The translations under genes and the position numbers were made by a program. Under the pieces are notes generated by a model, which worked only from the letters and a program-made list of their open reading frames with translations, searched no databases and was not told the DNA's origin. This document shows positions 8,304 to 19,692 of a DNA stretch of 64,000 bases, piece after piece. The stretch comes from Streptomyces sp. NBC_00236. Its GTDB lineage: Bacteria > Actinomycetota > Actinomycetes > Streptomycetales > Streptomycetaceae. The first letter of the stretch is position 1. Each line of letters opens with the position of its first letter. Location of the stretch: contig NZ_CP108100.1 in NCBI RefSeq assembly GCF_036195045.1, positions 7,812,001 through 7,876,000 on the forward strand, read 5' to 3'.

Positions 8304-9221
8304 TCAAGCGCCGGACGGCCCTGAGGGGACGGCTTCCGCCCGGCTGGCGAGGAGCACCCGCTGCAGCTCACGCGCCGCCCGCGGCGGAGCCACGTCGCTG
8401 CGGTGCGCCAGCGCGATCGTGCGGCGCAGTCCCGGCCGCGCGAGGGGTGTCGTCCGCAGGTCGTGGCCGGCCCGGACGGCGACCATGCTCGGGACCACCG
8501 CCACGCCCAGGCCGGCCCGGACGAAGCCGAGCACGGCATCCATCTCGCCACCCTCCACCGTGAACGACGGCTCGAAGCCCTCGGCGCGGCAGGCGGCCAC
8601 CGTCAGCTCCCGCAGGTCGTAGCCGTGCCGGAACATCACCAGCGGTTCGCCCTGAAGGTCCGCGATCCGGACCGTGCCGCCCCGGCCGGGCCGCGGACCG
8701 TCCGCCGAGGAGACCACCACCAGGTCCTCCTGGAGCAGTTCGACGGTGGTCAGTGCCGGTGAGGCCGCGGGCAGCGGCAGCACCACGAGGGCCAGGTCGA
8801 GTGCGCCGCGCGCCAGTTCACGTACCAGGTCGTGCGAACCGCCCTCCTCCAGCAGCAGCTGGATCCCGGGGTGCAGGTCGTGGAAGCGGCGCAGTACATC
8901 GGGCAGCAGCCCCGTGCAGACGCTGGGCGTCGCGCCCAGTCTGACCCGGCCACGGCGCAGCTGGGCCAGCTCCTGGACCTCGTGCCGTGCGGTGTCGGCG
9001 TCGGCCAGGATGCGCCGGGCGAGCGGCAGCAGGGCCTCGCCCGCGTCCGTCAGCGTGATGTTCCCCCGGGCCCGGCTGAACAGTTCGGCGCCCAGCTCGG
9101 TCTCGAGGGCCCTGATCTGCTGGGAGAGCGAGGGCTGCGAGACGTGCACCTCCTCCGCGGCGCGGGTGAAGTGCCGGGCCTCGGCGACCGCCACGAAGTA
9201 CAGGAGCTGCTGGAACTGCAT
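8304..9221 (-). CDS. LysR-family regulator divergent from sdhCAB
   Basis: 305 residues. An N-terminal winged helix (FVAVAEARHFTRAAEEVHVSQPSLSQQIRALE, 8-39) precedes the LysR substrate-binding fold. It starts 96 bp from sdhC on the opposite strand, so it probably controls sdhCAB and itself; the effector is unknown. TAGGCT ends six bases before its ATG and no ribosome site is visible, so the transcript is probably leaderless. A T-N11-A inverted repeat at 9243-9257 sits between the two genes. Confidence 0.92.
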   Translation of the reverse strand: MQFQQLLYFVAVAEARHFTRAAEEVHVSQPSLSQQIRALETELGAELFSRARGNITLTDAGEALLPLARRILADADTARHEVQELAQLRRGRVRLGATPSVCTGLLPDVLRRFHDLHPGIQLLLEEGGSHDLVRELARGALDLALVVLPLPAASPALTTVELLQEDLVVVSSADGPRPGRGGTVRIADLQGEPLVMFRHGYDLRELTVAACRAEGFEPSFTVEGGEMDAVLGFVRAGLGVAVVPSMVAVRAGHDLRTTPLARPGLRRTIALAHRSDVAPPRAARELQRVLLASRAEAVPSGPSGA

Positions 9222-9227
9222 ACACCC

Positions 9228-9233
9228 AGCCTA
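9228..9233 (-). promoter_or_regulatory. -10 element of the LysR gene, probably leaderless
   Basis: TAGGCT on the minus strand lies six bases before the ATG at 9221. With the normal 6-7 bp distance to the start site, transcription would begin at the start codon. Confidence 0.45.
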
Positions 9234-9242
9234 CCGCGGTCA

Positions 9243-9275
9243 ATAGGGTGCGCCTATGGATATCAGCTACTCCAT
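9243..9275. promoter_or_regulatory. LysR-type operators between LysR and sdhC
   Basis: ATAGGGTGCGCCTAT (9243-9257) is an inverted repeat with the T-N11-A pattern of LysR sites. A second inverted repeat, ATGGA-N10-TCCAT, spans 9256-9275. They sit about 40-75 bp from each start codon. Confidence 0.6.
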
Positions 9276-9278
9276 GTC

Positions 9279-9309
9279 TTGGACTGATCGGGCCCTTCGG
9301 CCCTAGCGT
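9279..9309 (+). promoter_or_regulatory. sdhC promoter, leaderless type
   Basis: TTGGAC (9279-9284) and TAGCGT (9304-9309) are separated by 19 bp. The -10 hexamer ends seven bases before the sdhC ATG at 9317 and no ribosome site is present, so the mRNA probably starts at the initiation codon. Confidence 0.5.
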
Positions 9310-9316
9310 CGTGTTC

Positions 9317-10024
9317 ATGGCATTGGCAACACGGACGGACCGACGGCCGTCCATGACGCGCACGCTCTGGGACTCATCCGTCGGCAAGAAGACGATCATG
9401 GCCGTGAGCGGTCTGATCATGCTCCTCTACTTGGTCGTCCACATGGTCGGCAACCTGAAGATCTTCTTCGGTTCCGACGAGTTCAACGGCTACGCGCACT
9501 GGCTGCGCGTGATGGGCGAGCCGGTCCTGCACCACGAGTGGGCGCTGTGGATCGTCCGTGTCGTCCTGGTCGCCGCGGTGGTCCTGCACGCGGTGTCCGC
9601 GTACCAGCTCAGCCGGCGCGACCTGCGGGCGCGTCCCAGCAAGTACGTGCACAAGAAGCCGCGCGCGAGCTATGCCACGAACACGATGCGCTACGGCGGC
9701 ATCATCATGGCGCTGTTCATCGTCTGGCACATCCTGGACCTGACGACCGGGACCGTGCACTCGGGCGGATTCCAGTCCGGGCACCCGTACCAGAACGTCA
9801 TCGACACCTTCTCCACCTGGTACGGCAACGTCATCTACATCGTCGCCATGGTGGCCGTGGGGCTGCACGTCCAGCACGGGTTCTGGAGCGCGGCGCAGAC
9901 CCTCGGCGCCGGCCGCGCGAGCCGCGACCGCGCCCTGAAGGCCCTCGGCAACGTCCTCGCGCTGGTACTGACGGTGGGCTTCGTCTCCGTACCCGTCGCC
10001 GTCATGACCGGAGTGGTGAGCTGA
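9317..10024 (+). CDS. sdhC: Succinate dehydrogenase cytochrome b subunit
   Basis: 235 residues with five hydrophobic helices and conserved histidines ([30 protein letters not shown]), as in the single large di-heme anchor of Bacillus-type complex II. It binds the catalytic subunits to the membrane and passes electrons to quinone. The ATG at 9317 ([12 protein letters not shown]) was chosen over an upstream extension because a -10 box sits seven bases ahead. One base separates the stop from the sdhA start. There is no separate sdhD, consistent with the type. Confidence 0.92.
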   Translation: MALATRTDRRPSMTRTLWDSSVGKKTIMAVSGLIMLLYLVVHMVGNLKIFFGSDEFNGYAHWLRVMGEPVLHHEWALWIVRVVLVAAVVLHAVSAYQLSRRDLRARPSKYVHKKPRASYATNTMRYGGIIMALFIVWHILDLTTGTVHSGGFQSGHPYQNVIDTFSTWYGNVIYIVAMVAVGLHVQHGFWSAAQTLGAGRASRDRALKALGNVLALVLTVGFVSVPVAVMTGVVS

Positions 10025-10025
10025 C

Positions 10026-11971
<1,946 letters not shown>

Positions 11972-11975
<4 letters not shown>

Positions 11976-12718
11976 AGCTCACCCTGCGCGTCTGGCGCCA
12001 GAAGAACGCCGACGCCCCCGGCGCCATGTCCACCTACGAGGTGGACGGAATCTCGCAGGACATGTCGTTCCTGGAGATGCTCGACACCCTCAACGAGGAG
12101 CTCATCCTCGAAGGCGACGACCCCGTCGCCTTCGACCACGACTGCCGCGAGGGCATCTGCGGCGCGTGCAGCCTCGTCATCAACGGCGACGCCCACGGCC
12201 CGGAACGCACCACCACGTGTCAGCTCCACATGCGGTCCTTCGCGGACGGCGACACGATCGACATCGAGCCCTGGCGCGCCTCGGCCTTCCCGGTCGTCAA
12301 GGACCTGGTCGTGGACCGTTCGGCGTTCGACCGGATCATCCAGGCCGGCGGCTACATCTCCGCCCCGACCGGTACGGCGCCCGACGCGCATGCGACACCG
12401 GTGCCCAAGCCGGACGCGGACTTCGCCTTCGAGCACGCCGAGTGCATCGGCTGCGGCGCCTGCGTCGCCGCCTGCCCCAACGGCTCGGCCATGCTCTTCA
12501 CCTCGGCGAAGGTCAACCATCTCAACGTCCTGCCGCAGGGCGCCCCGGAGCGCGAGACCCGGGTCCTGGACATGGTCGGCCAGATGGACAGCGAGGGCTT
12601 CGGAGGCTGCACGCTCACCGGTGAGTGCGCCACGGCCTGCCCGAAGGGCATCCCGCTGCCGTCGATCTCCGCGATGAACAAGGAGTGGCTGCGGGCGACC
12701 CGCAAGGTCCGGCGCTGA
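11972..12718 (+). CDS. sdhB: Succinate dehydrogenase iron-sulfur subunit
   Basis: 248 residues. The N-terminal ferredoxin domain carries the [2Fe-2S] cysteines 58, 63, 66 and 83. The C-terminal domain has [15 protein letters not shown] and [16 protein letters not shown] for the remaining clusters. It links the flavoprotein to the cytochrome subunit. The ATG overlaps the sdhA stop (ATGA), so sdhCAB is one tightly coupled operon. A longer frame to the left is only open DNA inside sdhA. Confidence 0.95.
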
Positions 12719-12731
12719 GCGCTGGTGCCGG

Positions 12732-12770
12732 TTCCAGGTCCCGGAGGCCGCCCGCCTCCGGGACCTGGAA
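12732..12770. terminator. Bidirectional terminator of sdhCAB and chitinase genes
   Basis: Perfect 16-bp stem TTCCAGGTCCCGGAGG / CCTCCGGGACCTGGAA with a 7-nt loop, between the convergent stops at 12718 and 12792. Confidence 0.9.
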
Positions 12771-12791
12771 GTCCGTATGTCTCCGGCGGGG

Positions 12792-14558
12792 TCAGGAGGT
12801 AACGGAGAGATCGTCCGCGTGGACCGTGCCCTGCCCGTACCAGCCGTGCAGATAGACGGTCACCGTGCCGCTCGCGCCGGTGGTGAAGGCCACCGACTGC
12901 TTGGCGTAGCCGCTCGACGAACCCCAGGTGCTCGCCGACGCGCCGCCCCGGACACCGAGGTAGCCGTAACTTCCCTGCACCCATCCTTGAAGCGTGTACT
13001 TCGTGTGGGGCGACAGCGTGAGCGTCTGGGTGCACTCGCCGGTCTGCGAGGAGGTGGCCGCAGCGGCGAGCGCGTGCGTGCCGCCGTGCACCGGGGTGGA
13101 GACGACCGCGCCGCCGGACTCACAGGTCCAGGGACCGAGCGAGCCGGTCTCGAAGTCACCGTTGACCAGCGATCCGGTGCCACCGCCGGGACCGGAGACG
13201 GTCAGGGTGTACGGGGCCGAGTGGCTCAGCGTGCCCGAAGCGCCCGTCACGTTGATGGTGTACGTGCCGGGTGCGGCCGACGCCGAGGCGCTGACCGTCA
13301 GCGTCGACGTGCCTCCCGCGGTGACCGACGCCGGGCTGAGGGACGCAGCCACTCCGGCCGGTGCGCCGCTCGTCGTCAGCGCGACGGTCTTCGCGCTGCC
13401 CGAGGTGACCGCCGTCTTCACGGTGGCCGTCGCCGAACCGCCCGGTGCGACCGTCGCCGATGCGGGGGTGACGGCCACCGAGTAGTCGTCCGTCACCGGG
13501 CCGCTGCCGCCGCTCGTGAAGGGGGCGAACGTGTGGCTGAAGTACCAGGTGTCCTGCGCGATGCCGGAGCAGGTGTCGCTGCCGCCGGTGCCGGGGCAGC
13601 CGCCGTTGTCGCGCTGGAGCGCCCAGAACGACAGCGTGCTGACGCCCTTGGAGACGGCCCAGTCGTAGACCTGGGTGGCGTCGGCCGTGGTGAACGTCTC
13701 GGCGGGACCGTAGTCGTCGATGCCCGGCATCTCGATGATGCCGGTCATGCCCCAGAGCTGGGCGTCGGTCTTCGACGGGTACAGATCGGCGAGCTGGCCC
13801 TTGAGGCCGGTGATCGCCGTCTGGGTGTCCTGCGCCATGTTGTGCGCGGCACCGTCGTAGTAGTCGAACGTCATGAGGTTCACGACGTCGACCTTCGCCC
13901 CGTTGGACACCGCGTTCTCCAGCACCGCGAGACCGCTGTCGGCCAGCCCGCTGGTGGTGGTGGGCAGGGTGTACGAGATCTGCACCGAGCGGCCGTTGGC
14001 GGCCGCCCAGTCCTGGACCTTCTTGATCGCCTTGTTGCGGCGGTCGATCCCCGCGCTGTTCTCCAGCGCGTTGTCCTCGATGTCCATGTCGAGGCGGGAC
14101 ACGTCGTAGGTCGTGATGACCTTCTCGTACGCCGCCGCGATGGAGTCGACGCTCGTACAGCTGTCGGCGATCTCGGTTCCGCCGTTGTCGGCCGCGTAGC
14201 CGCCGAACGACGGGATCACATCACCGCCGCGCGACCGGATGGTGGTGAAGTCGGCGCCGAACTCGGACTGGGCGATGGGCGTACCCGAGTCGCCGTTCCA
14301 GTAGGGGGTGCAGGAACCGCGGGCCTCCGTCTGGATGAAGGCCATGGTCAGGTACTTCGCGCCGGACGCCTGGGAGAGCGCGGCCGGGCTGTCGCCGTTC
14401 CACGCCTCGAAGTACGGGGCGAAGACGTGCGCGGGCAGGGGAGTGGCGGCGGTTGCGGCAGCCTGGGCGCCGGCGCCTGATCCGAGGACCAGGCCTGCGG
14501 ACGCGACGACGGTGGCCAAGGCGCCGAGGACGGCGCCGACTGTTCTTGGACGTCTCAT
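12792..14558 (-). CDS. Secreted GH18 chitinase with C-terminal carbohydrate-binding domain
   Basis: 588 residues from the ATG at 14558, preceded by GGGAG. A signal peptide (1-34) leads to a GH18 barrel with DMDIE at 157-161 (catalytic Glu161), the DxDxE signature. The barrel ends near 330 (FWALQRDNGGC). Next comes an Ig-like domain (about 360-440, DYSVAVTPASATVAPGGSATATV), then a Gly linker and a carbohydrate-binding jelly-roll (NGDFETGSLGPWTC to the end). It should hydrolyse chitin outside the cell. A DasR-like operator lies in the promoter, linking expression to N-acetylglucosamine status. Confidence 0.93.
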   Translation of the reverse strand: MRRPRTVGAVLGALATVVASAGLVLGSGAGAQAAATAATPLPAHVFAPYFEAWNGDSPAALSQASGAKYLTMAFIQTEARGSCTPYWNGDSGTPIAQSEFGADFTTIRSRGGDVIPSFGGYAADNGGTEIADSCTSVDSIAAAYEKVITTYDVSRLDMDIEDNALENSAGIDRRNKAIKKVQDWAAANGRSVQISYTLPTTTSGLADSGLAVLENAVSNGAKVDVVNLMTFDYYDGAAHNMAQDTQTAITGLKGQLADLYPSKTDAQLWGMTGIIEMPGIDDYGPAETFTTADATQVYDWAVSKGVSTLSFWALQRDNGGCPGTGGSDTCSGIAQDTWYFSHTFAPFTSGGSGPVTDDYSVAVTPASATVAPGGSATATVKTAVTSGSAKTVALTTSGAPAGVAASLSPASVTAGGTSTLTVSASASAAPGTYTINVTGASGTLSHSAPYTLTVSGPGGGTGSLVNGDFETGSLGPWTCESGGAVVSTPVHGGTHALAAAATSSQTGECTQTLTLSPHTKYTLQGWVQGSYGYLGVRGGASASTWGSSSGYAKQSVAFTTGASGTVTVYLHGWYGQGTVHADDLSVTS

Positions 14559-14610
14559 GGGGCAGCTCCCAGCGGGGTGGGACAACGGGCGGATTGCCGT
14601 GAGGCATGCC

Positions 14611-14640
14611 CATGATTGGTCTGGACCAGATAACTGTCAA
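14611..14640 (-). promoter_or_regulatory. Chitinase promoter with DasR-like (dre) operator
   Basis: On the minus strand TTGACA (14635-14640) is followed by a 17-bp spacer holding TGGTCCAGACCA (14617-14628), then AATCAT. The 12-mer matches the direct-repeat operator known from Streptomyces chitinase genes and the DasR consensus TGGTCTAGACCA at 11 of 12 positions. A repressor there would block polymerase. Confidence 0.75.
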
Positions 14641-14722
14641 CGTTCTTTACTGTTTCATGTCCAGCCGCTGCCCTGCCGCTTAACTCGCTCGGCGCACAAG
14701 GAAGTTGGGCGGTGTGGTGCGG

Positions 14723-17149
14723 TCAGTCCCGGGGGAGCGCGGCTCGGAGGTACGCGGCCGTGCGGCTGTCCTCGGCCCGGGCCACCTCCACCGGCGGTCC
14801 GGCCGCCACGATCCGGCCGCCCCGGTCGCCGCCGCCCGGGCCGAGGTCGATCACCCAGTCGGATCCCGCCACGACGGCCATGTCGTGCTCCACCACCACG
14901 ACGGTGCTGCCCGCGTCGACCAGCCCGTGCAACTGCCGCATCAGTACCTCGACATCGGCCGGGTGCAGCCCCGTCGTCGGCTCGTCGAGCAGATACAGGG
15001 TGTGGCCACGCCGGGCGCGCTGCAGTTCGGCAGCCAGCTTGATCCGCTGAGCCTCGCCGCCGGACAGCTCCGTAGCCGGCTGTCCGAGGCGCAGATAACC
15101 GAGCCCCACATCGAGCAGCGTCCGCAGACTGCGCCCGGCGCCGGGCGTGTCCGCGAAGAAGCCGGCCGCCGACTCCACCGTGAGGTCCAGCACCTGAGCG
15201 ATGTTCAGCCCCCGCAGGGTGACCGCGAGCGTCTCCGGGTTGTACCGCGCGCCGTGGCAGTCCGGGCAGGGCGCGTACGTACTGGGCAGGAAGAGCAGTT
15301 CCACCGAGACGAACCCCTCGCCCTGGCAGGTCTCGCACCGCCCGCCCGCCACGTTGAAGGAGAACCGGCCGGCCCGGTAGCCCCGCTCTCGCGCCACATC
15401 GGTCGCTGCGAACAGCTTGCGCACGACGTCGAAGAGTCCCGTGTACGTCGCCAGGTTGGAACGGGGGGTACGGCCGATGGGCCGCTGGTCGACCTGGACC
15501 AGACGGTCCACCGCGGCCAGCCCCTCCGCCGAGGCGCAGCCGGACGCGTGCCGCTCCATCTGCTCCTCCGAGGCGTCGTCCACGGCCTGCCGGTCCGCCA
15601 GCGCACCCGCCAGCACCTGCCCCACCAGCGTCGACTTCCCCGAGCCCGAGACCCCGGTGACGGCCGTGAACACCCCGAGCGGGAATGCGGCGTCCACACC
15701 ACGCACGTTGTGCCGGTCCACCCCGTGCAGCCGCAGCCACCCCGAGGGCGTGCGCACCTCGCGTACGGGAGCGGGGGCTTCGTCGAAGAGGAAGCGCCGC
15801 GTCGCCGACTCCGCCACGTCGGCCAGAGCGGCCGGCGGCCCGCTGTGCAGGACCCGGCCGCCGTGCTCACCGGCCAGCGGCCCCACGTCCACGAGCCAGT
15901 CCGCCTGCCGGACCACATCCATCTGATGCTCCACGACGAAGACCGTGTTCCCGGCCTCCTTGAGCCGGCCGAGCACCGCGAGCAGCGACTCCGTGTCCGC
16001 CGGATGCAGTCCGGCCGACGGCTCGTCCAGGACGTAGACGACCCCGAAGAGCCCCGACCGCAGCTGGGTGGCCAGCCGCAGCCGCTGCAGCTCGCCGGAC
16101 GAGAGCGTCGGAGCCGTACGGTCGAGGCTGAGATAGCCCAGCCCCAGTTCGGTGACCGTTCCGATCCGGGCCAGCAGATCCCCCGTCAGTACCCGGGCGG
16201 TGTCGTCCCCGCCCGCCGCCGACAGCACCTCGGCCAGCGCCGTGAGCGGGAGGCCCGCCAGTTCCGCGATCGTACGGCCCGCGAACGTCACCGCCAGGGC
16301 CTCCGGCCGCAGCCGGCTGCCGCCGCAGACCGGGCAGGGCGCACTCGTCAGGAAACGTTCGGCCTTGGCTCGCAGCGTGCGGCTCCGGGAGTCGGCGAAC
16401 GTGTGCATCACATAGCGCCGCGCGCTCATGTACGTGCCCTGGTACGGGCGTTGGATGCGGTCGGCGTCGCGCACGGGATGCACGGTGACCACCGGCTGTT
16501 CGTCGGTGAACAGGATCCACTCACGGTCGGCCGGATCGAGTTCGCGCCAGGGCCGGTCGATGTCGTAGCCCAGTGCGTCCAGCACATCGCGCAGGTTCTT
16601 GCCCTGCCACGCGCCCGGCCAGGCCGCGATCGCCCCGGCCCTGATCGACAGCCCCGGGTCGGGGACGAGGAGCTCCTCGGTCGTGCGGTGGATCCGCCCG
16701 AGACCGTGGCATTCGGGGCAGGCGCCGGCGGCGGTGTTCGGCGAGAAGGCGTCCGAGTCGAGGCGTTCCGCCCCCGGCGGATACTCCCCGGCCCGCGAGA
16801 ACAGCATCCGCAGGGAGTTGGACAGGGTCGTCACCGTACCGACGGACGACCGCGTCCCCGGCGCGGACCGGCGCTGCTCCAGCGAGACGGCCGGCGGCAG
16901 CCCGGTGATCTCGCCGACCTTCGGTGCGCCCACCTGGTGGATGAGCCGCCGGGCGTAGGGCGCGACGGACTCGAAGTAGCGGCGCTGAGCCTCCGCGTAG
17001 ATGGTCCCGAAGGCCAGTGAGGACTTCCCGGACCCGGAGACGCCCGTGAACACGGTGAGCGTGTCGCGCGGGATGTCGACCCGGACGTCCTGCAGATTGT
17101 GCTCGCGTGCGCCGCGGACCCTGACGTACGGATCGTGGGGGGTGGGCAT
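14723..17149 (-). CDS. UvrA-like excinuclease ABC ATPase (short UvrA2 type)
   Basis: 808 residues, about 150 shorter than true UvrA. It has two ABC ATPase halves with Walker [11 protein letters not shown] (N-terminal) and [10 protein letters not shown] (middle). Two zinc-type CxxC modules ([16 protein letters not shown]) fall in the first half and [14 protein letters not shown] in the second. Signatures [12 protein letters not shown] and [12 protein letters not shown] are intact. Short paralogues like this occur in actinobacteria and Deinococcus and near drug-resistance genes; they are thought to recognise bulky DNA adducts or bound drugs. No partner nuclease gene is near. A small HAD-type gene is divergent. 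Confidence 0.9.
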   Translation of the reverse strand: MPTPHDPYVRVRGAREHNLQDVRVDIPRDTLTVFTGVSGSGKSSLAFGTIYAEAQRRYFESVAPYARRLIHQVGAPKVGEITGLPPAVSLEQRRSAPGTRSSVGTVTTLSNSLRMLFSRAGEYPPGAERLDSDAFSPNTAAGACPECHGLGRIHRTTEELLVPDPGLSIRAGAIAAWPGAWQGKNLRDVLDALGYDIDRPWRELDPADREWILFTDEQPVVTVHPVRDADRIQRPYQGTYMSARRYVMHTFADSRSRTLRAKAERFLTSAPCPVCGGSRLRPEALAVTFAGRTIAELAGLPLTALAEVLSAAGGDDTARVLTGDLLARIGTVTELGLGYLSLDRTAPTLSSGELQRLRLATQLRSGLFGVVYVLDEPSAGLHPADTESLLAVLGRLKEAGNTVFVVEHQMDVVRQADWLVDVGPLAGEHGGRVLHSGPPAALADVAESATRRFLFDEAPAPVREVRTPSGWLRLHGVDRHNVRGVDAAFPLGVFTAVTGVSGSGKSTLVGQVLAGALADRQAVDDASEEQMERHASGCASAEGLAAVDRLVQVDQRPIGRTPRSNLATYTGLFDVVRKLFAATDVARERGYRAGRFSFNVAGGRCETCQGEGFVSVELLFLPSTYAPCPDCHGARYNPETLAVTLRGLNIAQVLDLTVESAAGFFADTPGAGRSLRTLLDVGLGYLRLGQPATELSGGEAQRIKLAAELQRARRGHTLYLLDEPTTGLHPADVEVLMRQLHGLVDAGSTVVVVEHDMAVVAGSDWVIDLGPGGGDRGGRIVAAGPPVEVARAEDSRTAAYLRAALPRD

Positions 17150-17268
17150 GGGGTGGGGCTCCGTACGGGGTTCGGGCAGGCTGACCGGGGCAAACGGTTC
17201 GATTCTAGGCGCCGGGCCCCTGCCGCGCCGTGTGGTGGAACGGCGCCGTCCCTTGGTTTGCTGGGCAC

Positions 17269-17757
17269 ATGAGAGACGACGACAGGCCGCTGGCCGTGTT
17301 CGACCTGGACGGCACCCTCGCGGACACCGCCCACCGCCAGCACTTCCTGGAGGGCCCCCGGCGCGACTGGGCCGGATTCTTCGCGGCTGCCCCCGCCGAT
17401 CCGCCGCTGCCCGAAGGCGTACGGCTCGCCGTGCGCAGCGCCGGGGAGTGCGAGGTCGTCTACCTCACCGGGCGGCCGGAGCGCTGCCGGAAGGACACCG
17501 TGGCCTGGCTGGCCCGGCAGGGGCTGCCGGAGGGGCCGCTCCACATGCGGCGCAACGACGACCGGCGGCCGGCTCGCAGGACCAAACTGGAGACCCTGCG
17601 ACGACTCGGCCGGGGCCGCGTCGTGCGGATGCTGGTGGACGACGACGAGCTGGTCTGCGACGCCGCCGAACTGGCCGGATTCACGGTGGTACGCGCCCGC
17701 TGGGCGATCGCCTCGCCTGCCCTGAAGGACGCGCAGGAGCGCGAGGGGCGCACCTGA
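17269..17757 (+). CDS. Small HAD-fold phosphatase domain protein
   Basis: 162 residues. The N-terminal motif [11 protein letters not shown] carries the nucleophile and acid aspartates of the HAD superfamily. [14 protein letters not shown] is motif II and [13 protein letters not shown] motif IV. The TGRP motif and short cap resemble the phosphatase half of polynucleotide kinase-phosphatases, so a nucleic-acid end or nucleotide substrate is possible but unproven. The ATG at 17269 was preferred over a GTG-type extension lacking family similarity. It is divergent from the UvrA-like gene. Confidence 0.75.
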   Translation: MRDDDRPLAVFDLDGTLADTAHRQHFLEGPRRDWAGFFAAAPADPPLPEGVRLAVRSAGECEVVYLTGRPERCRKDTVAWLARQGLPEGPLHMRRNDDRRPARRTKLETLRRLGRGRVVRMLVDDDELVCDAAELAGFTVVRARWAIASPALKDAQEREGRT

Positions 17758-17772
17758 CCGGGGCCGGAGCCG

Positions 17773-17988
17773 TCACTCCGGGTCGTCGAGCCGGAAGCCC
17801 ACTTTCAGGCCGACCTGGTAGTGCTCGATTCGGCCATCCTTGATCTGTCCGCGCACCTGGGTGATCTCGAACCAGTCGAGATTGTGCAACGTTTCGGAAG
17901 CTCTTGCGACGCCGTTGCGGATTGCCGCGTCCACGCCGTCATGGGAGGTTCCTACGATCTCGGTGACGCGATATGTGTGGTTTGACAT
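17773..17988 (-). CDS. Dodecin, flavin-storage protein
   Basis: 71 residues beginning [15 protein letters not shown], full length for dodecin. The family forms hollow dodecamers that bind flavins in pairs. The Trp that stacks on flavin is present (LDWFEI), as are the QVRGQI and [13 protein letters not shown] strands. AGGAGACACACC precedes the ATG at 17988; the longer open frame upstream is not coding. It is divergent from a sugar-binding lipoprotein gene and convergent with the HAD gene. Confidence 0.93.
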   Translation of the reverse strand: MSNHTYRVTEIVGTSHDGVDAAIRNGVARASETLHNLDWFEITQVRGQIKDGRIEHYQVGLKVGFRLDDPE

Positions 17989-18076
17989 GGTGTGTCTCCT
18001 CTCGCCCTTACCAAGGTGCCCCACCTCGGTGAGGTTCGCGAGAGATCGCTGAGTGCCGGTCTGTCCGGAACCGCCC

Positions 18077-18105
18077 TTGACCAAAGGATTGGTCCATACC
18101 AAAAT
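18077..18105 (+). promoter_or_regulatory. Promoter of sugar-binding lipoprotein with dre-like operator
   Basis: TTGACC (18077-18082) is followed by a 17-bp spacer and CAAAAT (18100-18105). The inverted repeat TTGGTCCATACCAAA (18089-18103) overlaps spacer and -10. Its core TGGTCCATACCA matches the DasR consensus at 10 of 12 positions and shares TGGTCCA with the chitinase site. Confidence 0.55.
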
Positions 18106-18190
18106 CCAGCCACGCCCGTGCGAGCGCAGCCCGCAGTCCCCCACACCGGGTCCGCAAGTCTGTCCTGCCGTTTCGCAGAAGGTGACCCCC

Positions 18191-19447
18191 GTGAAGAACC
18201 GCATGCTCGTCGGAGCCATTGCCCTGATTTCCACTGCCGCGCTGGGCGGGTGCGGAATGATCCCGGGCTCGGGCGGTTCGGGCGACAAGAAGGTCACGAT
18301 CTGGCTGATGAAGGACAGTGTCACCGGCGACTTCCTGGACCGCTTCAAGGCCTCGTACGAGGACGAGCACTCCTCGGTCGAACTGGAGTTCAAGATTCAG
18401 AGCTGGAGCGGAATCGGGCCGAAGGTTCTCGAAGCGCTGGGCGGCAAGGACACCCCGGACGTCATCGAGGTCGGCAACACCCAGGTCGCCCAGTACGCGG
18501 AGAGCGGCAATCTCCGCGACCTCACCCTGGAGTCCATGCGTGACCTGGGCAGCGAGGACTGGCTCCCCGGCCTGGCCCAGCCGGGCAGCATCCGCGGCGT
18601 CCAGTACGGAATCCCGTGGTACGCGGCCAACCGGGTGGTGATCTACAACAAGGACCTGTTCGAGGAGGCGGGAATCAAAAGCCCGCCGAAGACGCGTGAA
18701 CAGTGGATCGAGGACACCGAAAAGCTGAACCGGAACGGCAATCAGGGCATGTACCTGCCGGGCCAGAACTGGTACGTGCTCGCTGGATTCATCTGGGACG
18801 AGGGCGGCGAACTCGCCGACGACAAGGGTGGGGACTGGCAGGGGCGGCTGGGCACTCCGGCGGCGCTGAGGGGGATGGATTTCTATTCCGAACTCCAGGC
18901 CCTGGGCAACGGTCCCAAGAACGCGGACGAGGAAAAGCCCCCGCAGAGCGATGTGTTCGCCAAGGGTGATGTCGCGCAGATCATCTCCACCCCCAGCACC
19001 GCGACCCTGATCGAGAAGGCGAACCCGGAACTCAAGGGAAAGCTGGGCTACTTCCCGATACCCGGCAAGACCGCGAAGGCACCGGGTTCCGTCTTCACCG
19101 GCGGCTCCGACCTGATCATTCCGCAGAAGGCGGACCAGCGGAGCGCGGGATTCGAGGTCATCAAGGCACTGGCCGGCGCGAAATGGCAGGAGGAGCTCGC
19201 CAAGGCCATGAGCTACGTGCCCAACAAGACGTCCCTGGCCCACGTCATCGAGGGCGAGGAGAGCACCGCCGCGATGGCCGAAGGCGCCGCGCGGGGCCAC
19301 GCGACCCCCAACTCGCCGCAGTGGGCCGCCGTCGAGGCCGCCAACCCGATCAAGCCGTACATGACGGCGGTCCTCCAGGGCAAGGACCCGGCGACCGAGG
19401 CGAAGACCGCGTCCGAGAAGATCACCGCGCTGCTCGCCGGCAGCTGA
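18191..19447 (+). CDS. Sugar ABC transporter substrate-binding lipoprotein, orphan
   Basis: 418 residues of the extracellular solute-binding family 1. A lipoprotein signal (MLVGAIALISTAALGGC) starts the protein. The binding-protein core follows, with typical segments KDTPDVIEVGNTQVAQYAESG, GIPWYAANRVVIYNKDLFEEAG and TGGSDLIIPQKA. The GTG start at 18191 sits just upstream of the signal peptide. No permease or ATPase gene is adjacent, so it must serve a transporter encoded elsewhere. A DasR-like operator in its promoter and a chitinase gene nearby point to chito-oligosaccharides or N-acetylglucosamine as ligand; that is inference. Confidence 0.85.
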   Translation: MKNRMLVGAIALISTAALGGCGMIPGSGGSGDKKVTIWLMKDSVTGDFLDRFKASYEDEHSSVELEFKIQSWSGIGPKVLEALGGKDTPDVIEVGNTQVAQYAESGNLRDLTLESMRDLGSEDWLPGLAQPGSIRGVQYGIPWYAANRVVIYNKDLFEEAGIKSPPKTREQWIEDTEKLNRNGNQGMYLPGQNWYVLAGFIWDEGGELADDKGGDWQGRLGTPAALRGMDFYSELQALGNGPKNADEEKPPQSDVFAKGDVAQIISTPSTATLIEKANPELKGKLGYFPIPGKTAKAPGSVFTGGSDLIIPQKADQRSAGFEVIKALAGAKWQEELAKAMSYVPNKTSLAHVIEGEESTAAMAEGAARGHATPNSPQWAAVEAANPIKPYMTAVLQGKDPATEAKTASEKITALLAGS

Positions 19448-19692
19448 CCCGGCAGCTGACCCGGCAGCCGTCGCCCGGCCTCGCGGGGGAGGGTGGGACC
19501 CGCGCGCGGCACGGGGGCTTCGCGAGGAGGGCGGGCCGTCGCGCACCACGGGATTCAGCCGTCGCACATCCCCGCTCCCCATGGCGGACACGTCGAATCC
19601 AGCCGGTCACGGAAGAAGTAGGAGGGTCCGGGTCATCGCGGCCACGCGAAGGCCCGGCAGCCGCTCCTGCCGACCCGTCCCCGGAGTCCGTC

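Noticed and set aside
14705..17020. 771-residue plus-strand open frame
   Set aside because: Antisense to the UvrA-like gene, whose two ATPase halves are complete.
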